A stretch of 64,000 nt of DNA from Diplonema papillatum. Lineage: Eukaryota > Euglenozoa > Diplonemea > Diplonemida > Diplonemidae. Shown one piece after another: positions 54,074 to 62,725 of the stretch. The stretch lies in NCBI GenBank assembly GCA_030068145.1, contig JAPJBO010000940.1:1-64000 (forward strand), written 5' to 3'. Every line of letters starts with the position of its first letter. Position 1 is the stretch's first letter. Under the pieces are notes generated by a model. That model was given only the letters and a program-made list of their open reading frames with translations. It was not told the DNA's origin and made no database searches. The position numbers and the translations under genes are program-made.

Positions 54074-55517
54074 CCACCTGGTCCGGGCTCCTGGTAAGTT
54101 CCCCGAAACTCCCCGACACTTCCACAAAACTCCCCGAGACTCAGCCCGATTTTTGTGGGAAAAAGTGGGGCTGCCGGTGGGTGGGCAGGTGTACAGGTTG
54201 GTGGTTGAGTGGACAGATGGGTGGATGGTGGTGGGCAGGTCGGTGGATGGATGAACAGGTGGGTAGTTGTGTAGACGGGTGGGTGGATGGGCGGGCAAGT
54301 GGGCGAGGTGTGCAGGTAGGTGTGCTAGTGTGCTTCGGACGCGGCTCTCTTGAGCCGTCCGTGTTCCTCCTCCCATCCTCTTCCTTGGCCACCTCGACAG
54401 CTCGCAGGGCGTTTCTTAACACCGTGCGAGAGAACTCGGATGCATCTACCAACTGTAGCTTGGACTCCTAGGAAGTTGTTGAGGCATACCCTGCAGCCTG
54501 CGGATTCGGAGGTCCTGAAGGCGAACCAGCAGTTGCTGCAAAACCTGCAGGACCTGCCTTTGAGTCCTTGGACACAGGGAGGAGTTTGGAGCGCAGATTC
54601 AACCATCATCTGACTCCTGTTTGCGGTTGCAACCTTCGGTACCACGAGTCCGCTCCTGCACCCAAGTTTAGCCTTCGATGATTGGAAGCCGTATCGGAAA
54701 CAGTGAGTCAACCCATCCCGGAATTCTGAAGTCGTGCTCCCGGTTGAAAGGAGTGTCCACTTCGGAGTCCACATTCACTTATGTGAAAAGTTGTAGAGTA
54801 CGGGAGGAACCGGAAATCTCCGGAAGATGGTACCCGCATTCCAACTCGTCTCGGGAAAGGTCAGTCGACGACCGTATGCAGCCCTGGGACTGCGAAGGCG
54901 TGACCACCCCATAAGGAGGACTCTATCTTGCGTTATCTCTCTGTCCCAGTCGCCATGATGCTTATCCTCGACTTCGGTGTCGCTTCGGGCGTCCCCGGGG
55001 GCGAAGGCCCGCGCTTCTGTCTCTTCGCCGCCGACTCCGCACATCGGCATATCGTGCTGCAGGCATCCGTGGTAGCGGCCTGGGCACGCCTACCTCCATG
55101 CGCTGGGTCTCCGCCGCCCACTAAATTTACCCTCTTCTGCCCCTTCTTGCCGGAGGTGCCGTCTTCGTTCGTGCCCAGTTCGTCCCCAGCTGCGACTCGA
55201 GCACGAGCATCGTCTCTGTACCCGCACGACCTCTGGTGGAACGGTTCCTGCTCCCCTTGCCGCGGATCCTGTCCTACCTGTGTCAGACCGTGTCAGACCG
55301 TGTCAACCTGTACCTCCCAGTCTGTCCTTCCTTCTCAGCCTCTATCTTCGTCTTCGGGGCATAGCCAAGCACGGGACCGCTTTGCGCAAGGTAGGGCCAT
55401 AATAGCGTAGCCCCCTCCCCGCCTTCGCTAAGGCCGGCTGCAGGGAAAGTGGTCGCCACAAAGGAAATACCCCGAAACTCCCCGAATTTCCCCTCTATTT
55501 TCGTCTGGACCAGGTGG
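54074..55517. mobile_element. 1.44-kb TIR transposon with TCGTT target duplication
   Basis: CCACCTGGTCC at 54074 and its complement GGACCAGGTGG ending at 55517, flanked by TCGTT at 54069-54073 and 55518-55522. Subterminal 'ccccgaaactcccc' repeats lie inside both ends. It contains a GTGG-rich minisatellite (54175-54325) and blocks shared with 44924-46440 in inverse orientation, with internal deletions. No intact transposase; a deletion derivative. Confidence 0.8.
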
Positions 55518-55564
55518 TCGTTGAGCAACACTGAAGAATACGAAACCACGAAGAAAAGTCAGGC

Positions 55565-55940
55565 ACCAGGCCACGTGAAGGCCCCCCCATGACACCTAAG
55601 GAAAGGGATGTAGTAGTAGTAGTAGTTGTAGCAGCGGCGTCCATCCGAGCGCACACAGCAGCAGTGACGCGTCGGCAGTATTTGCACTTCAGGATGGGGC
55701 TGCCGTCATGAGCGTCGACGGCTAGCGAGTGTCGGCAGAGGGTGCAGTGGTCGGAGCAAGCTTGTACGTGGCAGGTCGGTGCCGCACAAATGAATTGGTC
55801 GATGTACTTCAGCGCACAGGAAAGGGATGAAGAAGAAGAAGAAAAAGAAAAAGAAAAAGGCCGCTCCTGGTCCAGGAACGTGACGGTCAACCACAGCTTG
55901 CAAAGCTTGAGTCGGAGGCAGCACAGTGCCACGACCCGCA
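55565..55940. repeat. dispersed repeat, minus orientation, with insert
   Basis: Inverse copy of 52590-52745, interrupted between 55599 and 55828 by a segment with a Cys-rich minus frame. Confidence 0.8.
55606..55818 (-). pseudogene. Cys-rich zinc-finger-like fragment
   Basis: The minus frame reads CAAPTCHVQACSDHCTLCRHSL...ILKCKYCRRV, with paired Cys/His typical of zinc binding but no known family. It is flanked by AGGAAAGGGAT at 55599-55609 and 55818-55828 (and again at 55942-55952) and is absent from the paralogous repeat at 52.7 kb. The frame continues into a Thr run from a trinucleotide repeat. Confidence 0.45.
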
Positions 55941-55944
55941 CAGG

Positions 55945-56783
55945 AAAGGGATGCAAAAATAGAAAAGGGGGCAGACCGAGACAGCCAGCAGGATCACGCA
56001 CAGTAGGCACGACGCGACCAGCCAACCTCGCGTGCAGCCCGTCGACCCGGCGAAGTTGGCGAGGCTGGGGTTGCACACCCGCTCGTTGCTCAGGAACAGT
56101 TCGACGACGACGTGAAATCCCCGTCGGGCAGCTGCGTGCAGCCGAGGACGAATAGGCCGATCGAGATGCAGAGCTGCAAGGCGCTGCTGTAGAACATCTG
56201 CACACTCGCACTGGCCACGCCGTCGTTCTCGATCGCCATCCGTTTCTGCGCCCACTTCAACTGGTAGACGTCGCGGGTCTCCGGCAGCAATGGATACGCG
56301 GAGCACCCGCGGTTCGCGTGGTGCAGGGACCCGTCTTCGGCGACGAGGGTTTTGTTGAGGTCGTGGGAGCCCGCCATGGTGTAAGGGCTGCGAGGCCGCT
56401 CGAGGCTTCCATCGCGGCGATCGCCTGGACGTAGGCCTCCGTGACGGTGTCCTCGTTGTCGTGGCTGCCGACGAACGGGCGGAGGAGCGGCGATTGGCGG
56501 ACGACGAGCAGCTTCTGCTCGAACCACAGGTACACTCGTTCGGGTCGAACCGGCGTCCTCTCCATATTCCGACGACAGACGAGACAAGCCCGAGGATCTC
56601 GCCCCGCAGGGTCGGGTCGTGCGCGGGCACCGAGCCGCCCGGCGCGGCGGCGCCGCCGGCGGCGGTCGTCGACGCGACGCTTCTGCTCACGACGGTGCCG
56701 TCGTCTTCGGACTCGACTTCCGGCATTTCGATTTCTTCGCCATTTTCGACTTGCGGGCCGCTGCTGCCCGCCGCGATTGTCAT
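55945..56783 (-). pseudogene. membrane-protein pseudogene spread over three frames
   Basis: ATG 56783 opens an acidic head (VENGEEIEMPEVESEDDGT). The protein-like sequence then moves between frames: RPERVYLWFEQKLLVVRQSP (third frame), SHDLNKTLVAEDGSLHHANR...MFYSSALQLCISIGLFVLGC (second frame, hydrophobic segment 1), and LSNERVCNPSLANF...GWLVASCLLCVILLAVSVCP (first frame again, hydrophobic segment 2). At least three frameshifts separate them without stop codons. The 3' end runs into the dispersed repeat at about 55945. Pseudogene or indel-prone assembly; family unknown. Confidence 0.5.
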
Positions 56784-56807
56784 CGCGGTAAACGTTTACT
56801 CGCCTAC

Positions 56808-57448
56808 AGAGCACGGTTAGACCATACTTGGCCTCCTGGCGCAGCCCACGTTCCATCAGGCTGTCCATCTCTTTTTTGGCGCGTCACGCATTACCCCACC
56901 GAGTTCTTCGGGCGTTGGGGGGGTGTACTCATCGTGTGCTGATAGCCCGCACAGGACTGAAACCATGGTCAGGAACGAACGACCAGTAGCCTTGTTAAAC
57001 CCGATGGCTTCTTCATAGAAGAAGTCCCTGATGGCTTCGTGGGCGTCCACTACAGTGGTCGCTCGAGTGAGGAATGGCACCATATTCAACTGCTTCGTCT
57101 TGGCTTTCTCGTTTTTCTTCTGCTGCCTTCAGCTTGACGACGAAGGCGGATGTGTGCTGCCACCATGGGATCTTTTGGGGCGCAGCCGCCAATGCCGCTG
57201 CCTTGGCCGAGCAGGTGCTCAGCAGAGGCCTTATCGCAGAACTTGCAGGTTACCTTGCGCATCTTCGATTCGGGTACTTCCGTGAATGTCACCCCCTCCC
57301 AGGCGTCTCCTTTGCGCCAGGATCGACCCCCTAAGTCGTCAGGAGCAAACCCTGTAAGAAAGCTCCAGTATGACTCGGACGAAGAGGTGAGCCCAGGCGG
57401 GCGACCCACACACACTGTCGATAAGTGGATAAAGAAGTACGACGGCAC
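56808..57448 (-). pseudogene. hAT-like transposase remnant: BED finger + DUF659 start
   Basis: The minus strand encodes KVTCKFCDKASAEHLL...GIGGCAPKDPMVAAHI (57256-57149), a BED-type finger as in hAT proteins, then in another frame AIRDFFYEEAIGFNKATGRSFLTMV...YTPPTPEELGGVMRDA (about 57035-56878), the usual start of DUF659, then after another frameshift KKEMDSLMERGLRQEAKYGLTVL. It ends at about 56808, next to a GTAAACGTTTAC palindrome. The catalytic D-D-E region is missing. Confidence 0.65.
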
Positions 57449-57747
57449 GAAAGACCATCATGAACGACTGCTGAAAGTTCCAGTGCCCGCTGGAAGCGCA
57501 CACCTGCCCAACGATACTGGTAAAGGTGAGGAAAATACTCTGTCCGTCCGAAGAATGATCCTTTGTGCTGGTAAGCCTTCTGAGATGAGAACACAGCCGG
57601 CAGTGCTGCAGACGGCACCCAGCAGCCCGCTGAGCTGCAAGACCGCAAAGGGAAGGGGCAGGAATGCCTACAGTCTACAGTACAGGCTTTTTAGGGACTT
57701 CTGCGTACAATCTTAGCTGTTCCGCGTGCATTCTTGTTGTTTCCGCC
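57449..57747. other. spacer before the DIRS array
   Basis: Nothing recognised; ends at the breakpoint with the upstream DIRS stub. Confidence 0.4.
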
Positions 57748-58045
57748 GAGACTGTATGGGTCCCGACTGCTGAACAACTGGCAGACGTCTGGACACGAGA
57801 TCCATACAGGCGGGGTATCCGGCCGCCCCGGACCCCGTTCTGTGTTGCATGAGGTTCCTTACCTCGAAAGTTTTGTATTTGCGCTCCTGATAGCGCTGTT
57901 TTCTTTTTGCGAGACCCGGAGGCAGCGGGATCTCAGCTCATTGAGTTTCACGTCCAGGGATTTTTATTCCACATTCTCGCTTTCATTTCACCAACCCTGC
58001 GACCTTTATTATTTCACCGTTTCTGCCAGCGCGACCTTTTCCGAG
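57748..58045 (+). mobile_element. 3' stub of an upstream DIRS/VIPER-like copy
   Basis: Begins inside the RNase H end (VWVPTAEQLADVWTRDP, 57748-57852) and continues through the same 3' region as 62005-62307 (offset 4257), ending with the 75-bp repeat segment that starts 'cacattctcgctttc'. The 5' portion is missing; unrelated sequence precedes it. Confidence 0.9.
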
Positions 58046-58375
<330 letters not shown>

Positions 58376-58543
58376 AATAGAGCATCTATTTGGTATCGGA
58401 AAGTAGGTGCGAGATCAGGCAAACCTTGTGCGCTAGCTTCGTTTAACCGTGAATCTAATAACCAGGGCTTACCCCACATTCTCGCTTTCATTTTATTTCC
58501 ATTCTCTTTTTATTCCATACACAACTCACACCCCCTCTTCCCA

Positions 58544-59317
58544 ATGCCTGATTGCGAACACTGTGGAGGAACCTTCGATGCGAAAGGTCTTACCGGGCAT
58601 CAAAAAGCATGCAAGAAAAGGCAACGAGATGAGGAAGAGGAGGAAAGAGAGGAGAAAGAAGAAGAAGAAGAACACACCGAGGGGGTAGAGCCCGGCCTGG
58701 CGGCCGTGTTAAAGGAGCTCCGGCGGCTCAACTCGAGAGTCGCCGGGCTCGAGGCAGGCCAGGCGAGGAGGCCGGCGAGGGCGACCGTCGTGTCGCCCCC
58801 ATCGGAGGGGAGCGACGACGACGGGGCCGAAGGCCTCGACGAGCTCGACGAGCTCGTGCTCCAGCCAAAGAAGTGGCTGGACTTCGGTCAGACGGGCCCG
58901 GTGGCCCGTGAACTTCTCGTGGCTCGACTGAAGGTCGAGCACGAAGAGCTGCTGAGAGGCAGCATGGGACACGAGGCGAAGAGCCTCCTTGCCCTGTTGG
59001 GCAAGTTGCTGAAGGGCGACCTCGAGGCCGCCGTATTCGAAGTGGGCACCCGCCTCCGTGAGCTGGACGGGAGAGCGCGGCGAGGACCCCGATGGGGGAG
59101 CGAGTTCGCCCGCACCATGCGGGGCCGCAAGCAGGACCCCGACTGGGAGAAAGCGGAGAAGGCGGCCAACAGCCACGCCCGAGGGTGGGGCGGAGGCTGG
59201 AACGCCCACGAACCGCGCGGCCAACGGAGCGCCCCCAGTCGGGGCTCTTCCGGGGCTTCGGCCCGCTCCCGCTCCCCGTCGGGAAAGGGGGGCAAGGGCG
59301 GCCGGGGCCGCAAATGA
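58544..59317 (+). CDS. Gag-like protein of the YR retrotransposon
   Basis: 257 codons from ATG 58544. Residues 4-23 form a C-x2-C-x11-H-x3-C finger (CEHCGGTFDAKGLTGHQKAC). Then comes an acidic run (about residues 29-43), a coiled-coil-like segment (LAAVLKELRRLNSRVAGLEAG), and a predicted helical core (residues 105-190: GPVARELLVARLKVEHEELL, LLALLGKLLKGDLEAAVFEV). The C-terminal 60 residues are Gly/Arg/Ser-rich with a basic GKGGKGGRGRK end, suitable for nucleic-acid binding. The role as capsid-like RNA packaging protein is inferred from its first position. Confidence 0.8.
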   Translation: MPDCEHCGGTFDAKGLTGHQKACKKRQRDEEEEEREEKEEEEEHTEGVEPGLAAVLKELRRLNSRVAGLEAGQARRPARATVVSPPSEGSDDDGAEGLDELDELVLQPKKWLDFGQTGPVARELLVARLKVEHEELLRGSMGHEAKSLLALLGKLLKGDLEAAVFEVGTRLRELDGRARRGPRWGSEFARTMRGRKQDPDWEKAEKAANSHARGWGGGWNAHEPRGQRSAPSRGSSGASARSRSPSGKGGKGGRGRK

Positions 59318-59371
59318 AGTTGGGCGTGGAACAGTCGGCTGGGATTTGGTCCCCCCAGGCCGAAGACCTTG

Positions 59372-60370
59372 ATGGACCCGGCGAGAGCGAGGCGGCTCCT
59401 CGACACTCGTCTGTGGGAGAGCGGCACCGCGGGCGATCAGGCGAAGGCCTTGGTCAAGACCGCACGGCAGACGGGGGTGAACTCCGACGACCCCCTCCAG
59501 ATGGCGCAGTACATCGCGCAGCTCGGGCGCGGTCGCCATCACTCCACCGCCACCCGGACGGTGCTAACGAGCTTCCAGCTGTTTCTGGACTCGGTGCCGT
59601 CACCGCCGAAGAGCCTGGCAGACCAGATCGCTGCCTGGGGGGCTTGGCTCATCACCGTGCGTCAGGTTTCCGGCTCGACGGTCGGCAGGTACGTCGGTCT
59701 GCTGCAAGCCCACCTCGAGTCGAAAGGGGTGCCCGTGCAGCAACGTCGCCTTCCGTGGTTGCAACGGCTGTTGACGGGCGCCCGAAGAATGGCCGTGGCG
59801 CTGCCGGTGAAGCGAGGGGTGGCGGCGTCGAAGGAGGCCGTCATGCGTGCGGTGGCCGCAGAGGCGGAGAAGGACCTCCCGACGGCCGCCGCCCAGGCTT
59901 TGATGTGGACGCTGGCGTCTCGCTCGGAAACCGTTCTGAGCCTGCGGAAGAGGGACCTCACGGTGTCCCGCCGCGGCCCGTCCCCCACTATCCTCGTCGA
60001 CATTTGGAGGGAGAAGTCGCGCCAGGCAGACAAGGGGCGGTACGGACTCGTCGCCGCTCCTCTGTCCCGCATCGTCCTGCGGCACCTCGACGGGATCTCG
60101 GGTCCGAACTCCCTGCTGTTCCCGGACCTCGAGTACCACCAAGTGCTCTCGGCGGCGAAGCGGACGTTGGGGAAGTCCTACTCGACGAAGAGCTTCCGGA
60201 GGGGCGCGGCCACCGCGTTGCGGGAGACGATGAGCGAGGACGACGCGATGGCAGTCACGGGCCACCGGAAGAAGAGTGTCTTCCGGTACTACGTCGAGGG
60301 CCCGGCCGTCGACACCCTGAAGACCCTGGAGTCGGCACAGCGGGTGCTCCAGGGCGCCTCCCGGGACTAG
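59372..60370 (+). CDS. tyrosine recombinase of the YR retrotransposon
   Basis: 332 codons from ATG 59372. N-terminal helical core-binding domain (residues 25-135), catalytic domain from about 150. Visible catalytic set: Arg184 (LASRSETVLSL), Lys215 candidate (WREKSRQ), Arg276 in TKSFRRGAATAL (the usual His of H-x-x-R replaced by Lys), His298 (VTGHRKK) and a Tyr at 306 or 307 (FRYYVEG). This is the integrase that would insert circular cDNA without target duplication. It precedes RT, 50 bp upstream of its ATG. Confidence 0.9.
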   Translation: MDPARARRLLDTRLWESGTAGDQAKALVKTARQTGVNSDDPLQMAQYIAQLGRGRHHSTATRTVLTSFQLFLDSVPSPPKSLADQIAAWGAWLITVRQVSGSTVGRYVGLLQAHLESKGVPVQQRRLPWLQRLLTGARRMAVALPVKRGVAASKEAVMRAVAAEAEKDLPTAAAQALMWTLASRSETVLSLRKRDLTVSRRGPSPTILVDIWREKSRQADKGRYGLVAAPLSRIVLRHLDGISGPNSLLFPDLEYHQVLSAAKRTLGKSYSTKSFRRGAATALRETMSEDDAMAVTGHRKKSVFRYYVEGPAVDTLKTLESAQRVLQGASRD

Positions 60371-60420
60371 CCAACCCGCCTCTCTTTGACAGCCGTTTCC
60401 CGACGCGACAGAAACACCCC

Positions 60421-62109
60421 ATGCCCGACGCCGGCTCTTTGCCTCGGCAGGTCGTGGGCCTGAAATCGCGGAGATCCAGGTTGCTCAGGGGAAGGAGGCT
60501 TTTTCTACGGCTTCACCCACACTTTTACGACCCTCCCACCACAGTCCCCCTCGGATACCTTCCGCCGGAAACCAGAGGTCTCGTCCCGGCGGTCGGTGCT
60601 CCGAGGTCGGCGAAGCCGCTTGACGTCACGGCGGTACCTCCGATCGACCTCCGTGCGCTCCGGGATCTCGCCAGGCCCGGAGCCCGGTTGCACAGCCTGC
60701 TCGACCTCCTCACGGACGGACACGCTTTCCGACGGAAGCTACTGGGCACGCCGCTCGTGCCGGGTCGGAAGAGCGACGCGTTTGCGCACCATGCGGTGAC
60801 GCTGGAGGGCGTCGGCTTTGTGGAACGCGTTCCCCGCTCGGAGCCGCTGAAGTGCGTACTGCCGGCGTTCGCTGTCGAGAAGGGGGAGCACCACTCCCGT
60901 GCCATCGTCGATGGCCGCCCGCTGAACGAGCTGATGGAGCCTCCGCCGAAGTTCAGCCTCTTGCGTGTCGACGAGGTCATCGCCAAGATGATGTCGAAGT
61001 CGCACGCAGTCGTCGTCGACCTGAAGTCCTACTTCTTCCAGTTCCCAGTGGGACGGTCGACGTCGGCTTTCTTCGGGCTCCGGACCAGGAGGCCCGACGG
61101 GGGCGTGGCTCTGTATCGGTGGCGCCGGCTTACGATGGGCTGGTCGTTCTCGCCCGTGATCGCACAGGACTCTGCGCTGGTCATCACGGAAACCGCCGGG
61201 GACGATAGGATAGTCTGGTACGACGACTGGGCCCTCGTCGGTGACTGTCCGGACGCGCTTCGCGCTGTGCGCGACCGAGTCCTGCGACGCGCCCGCAAGG
61301 TGGGCATGACGGTCAACGACGAGAAGTCCGTCCTCGAGCCCAGCTCGACGCCGGTTGTCTTGGGAGTCGAGTTCGACCTCGCGGCGAAGAGATACCGGCT
61401 GAAGCAAGAGTGGGCGAGGAAGGCGCACCTCCTCTTTTGCTCGGTCGATTCGACGCGGATGACTTTGCGTGGCGTTTGGAAGGTCGTCGGGACCGCTATT
61501 TGGGCGTGGACGGTGTGGGGCACGCCGCTCTGCAGGGTGAGCCCAGTGCTTGCGTGGATGGGAACCCTGGCGCACCAGGTCCTGACCGGTTCCCTGGGCT
61601 GGGAGTCGCTGGTCCGCGTGAGCGACGACGTTTTTCCGTTCCTTGCGGGAGTGAGACGGCGTCTGTCGGGCAACCGGTGGGTCGTTTTCGACTCGAAGCA
61701 ACGGGACACCCTCGTGGAGGCGTGGTCCGACGCCAGCATGCAGGGATGGGCCTGGCTGGTGGGTTCCATGGCGATGTGGGGCCCGTGGAGGGATGTCCCG
61801 CAGCACATCTTCTTCGCTGAGCTGACGGCGGCGAAGTTCGCGATTGCGTACGCGGCTTCTCGCTCTCCGCTGTCGACGATCAGGATCTTCGTCGACAACT
61901 TGCCCGCCGTCAACTGCTTGAGGAACTGGAAGTCGAAGACCGAGCTCGGGAACTTCATCCTGTGCCGGGTCCGCGACGTCTTGGAGGAACACCAGTGCGT
62001 CCTCGAGACTGTATGGGTCCCGACTGCTGAGCAACTGGCAGACGTCTGGACGCGGGACCCATACAGGCAGGGCATCCAGCCGCCCCGGACCCCGTTCTGC
62101 GTTGCATGA
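60421..62109 (+). CDS. reverse transcriptase-RNase H of the YR retrotransposon
   Basis: 562 codons from ATG 60421, the first in-frame ATG after the YR stop; the frame is also open backwards through the YR gene to 59092, which I regard as chance. RT motifs: A VVVDLKSYFFQFPV (Asp200), B LTMGWSFSPVIAQ (239-249), C VWYDDWALVGD (Tyr-Asp-Asp 267-269), D/E VGMTVNDEKSVLEPSSTPVVLGVEF (294-318). RNase H: Asp437 (WSDASMQGW), Glu467 (FFAELTAA), Asp492 (IFVDNLPAVN), Asp541 (LADVWTRD). No protease, endonuclease or methyltransferase. All catalytic residues are present. Confidence 0.93.
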   Translation: MPDAGSLPRQVVGLKSRRSRLLRGRRLFLRLHPHFYDPPTTVPLGYLPPETRGLVPAVGAPRSAKPLDVTAVPPIDLRALRDLARPGARLHSLLDLLTDGHAFRRKLLGTPLVPGRKSDAFAHHAVTLEGVGFVERVPRSEPLKCVLPAFAVEKGEHHSRAIVDGRPLNELMEPPPKFSLLRVDEVIAKMMSKSHAVVVDLKSYFFQFPVGRSTSAFFGLRTRRPDGGVALYRWRRLTMGWSFSPVIAQDSALVITETAGDDRIVWYDDWALVGDCPDALRAVRDRVLRRARKVGMTVNDEKSVLEPSSTPVVLGVEFDLAAKRYRLKQEWARKAHLLFCSVDSTRMTLRGVWKVVGTAIWAWTVWGTPLCRVSPVLAWMGTLAHQVLTGSLGWESLVRVSDDVFPFLAGVRRRLSGNRWVVFDSKQRDTLVEAWSDASMQGWAWLVGSMAMWGPWRDVPQHIFFAELTAAKFAIAYAASRSPLSTIRIFVDNLPAVNCLRNWKSKTELGNFILCRVRDVLEEHQCVLETVWVPTAEQLADVWTRDPYRQGIQPPRTPFCVA

Positions 62110-62227
62110 GGATCTTTACCTCGGAAGTTTTGTTTTTACGCTCCTGATAGCGCTATTCTTTGCGAGACCCGGAGGCAGCGGGATCTCAGCTCTTTGGGTT
62201 TTTGAGTTTCACGTCCAGGGATTTTTA

Positions 62228-62412
62228 TTCCACATTCTCGCTTTCATTTCACCAACCCTGTGACAATTATCATCTTCACCGTTTCTGCCAACGCGACCTT
62301 TTCCGAGTTTGAATAGAGCATCTATTTGGTATCGGAAAGTAGGTGCGAGATCAGGCAAACCTTGTGCGCTAGCTTCGTTTAACCGTGAATCTAATAACCA
62401 GGGCTTACCCCA
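62228..62412. repeat. shared junction repeat between DIRS copies 2 and 3
   Basis: 75-bp segment (CACATTCTCG...TTCCGAG) followed by the 105-bp segment (TTTGAATAGAGC...CTTACCCC), serving as 3' end of one copy and 5' end of the next, as at 57968-58151 and 58152-58475. Confidence 0.85.
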
Positions 62413-62453
62413 CATTCTCGCTTTCATTTTATTTCCATTCTCCCCAAGTAATA

Positions 62454-62651
62454 ATGCCGATCCGCAAGGATAGCCGCACGCGCCGGGCCGCGCTGAACCG
62501 TCGACGGGTGATGGATCCTGACTGGGCGGCTGCTGAGGAAGCGGCGGACGGGGCCACGCGGGAGTGGCGCATGTGGAACCCGTGCGAGCCCGGGGAGACG
62601 ATGCACGCCCCTCCTCTTGCGGGAAAGGAAGGAAGGACCGGTCGCTGCTGA
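62454..62651 (+). pseudogene. gag remnant of third DIRS copy
   Basis: 65 codons from ATG 62454. MDPDWAAAEEAADGATREWRMWNPCEPGE aligns with QDPDWEKAEKAANSHARGW...NAHEPRG of the full Gag. The N-terminal finger and helical core are gone, but the ORF is open with its own start, so a minimal peptide may be made. Confidence 0.7.
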
Positions 62652-62725
62652 GGACCGGCTTGGAACGGTCGCCTGGGGGCTGGTCCCCCCCAGCCGACTC
62701 CGAACTTGAAGGACCTGGCGGGAGC

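Noticed and set aside
54325..55410. ORFs of 149-174 codons inside the 54-kb transposon
   Set aside because: They cross minisatellite and repeat blocks, lack conserved motifs and do not match frames in the 44924 relative.
59092..60420. N-terminal 443 codons of the 1005-codon frame ending in RT
   Set aside because: Reads through gag and YR in the wrong frame; composition is Gly/Arg/Pro shadow. RT starts at ATG 60421.
60739..62034. 431-codon minus ORF opposite RT
   Set aside because: Antisense shadow in GC-rich coding sequence, without motifs.
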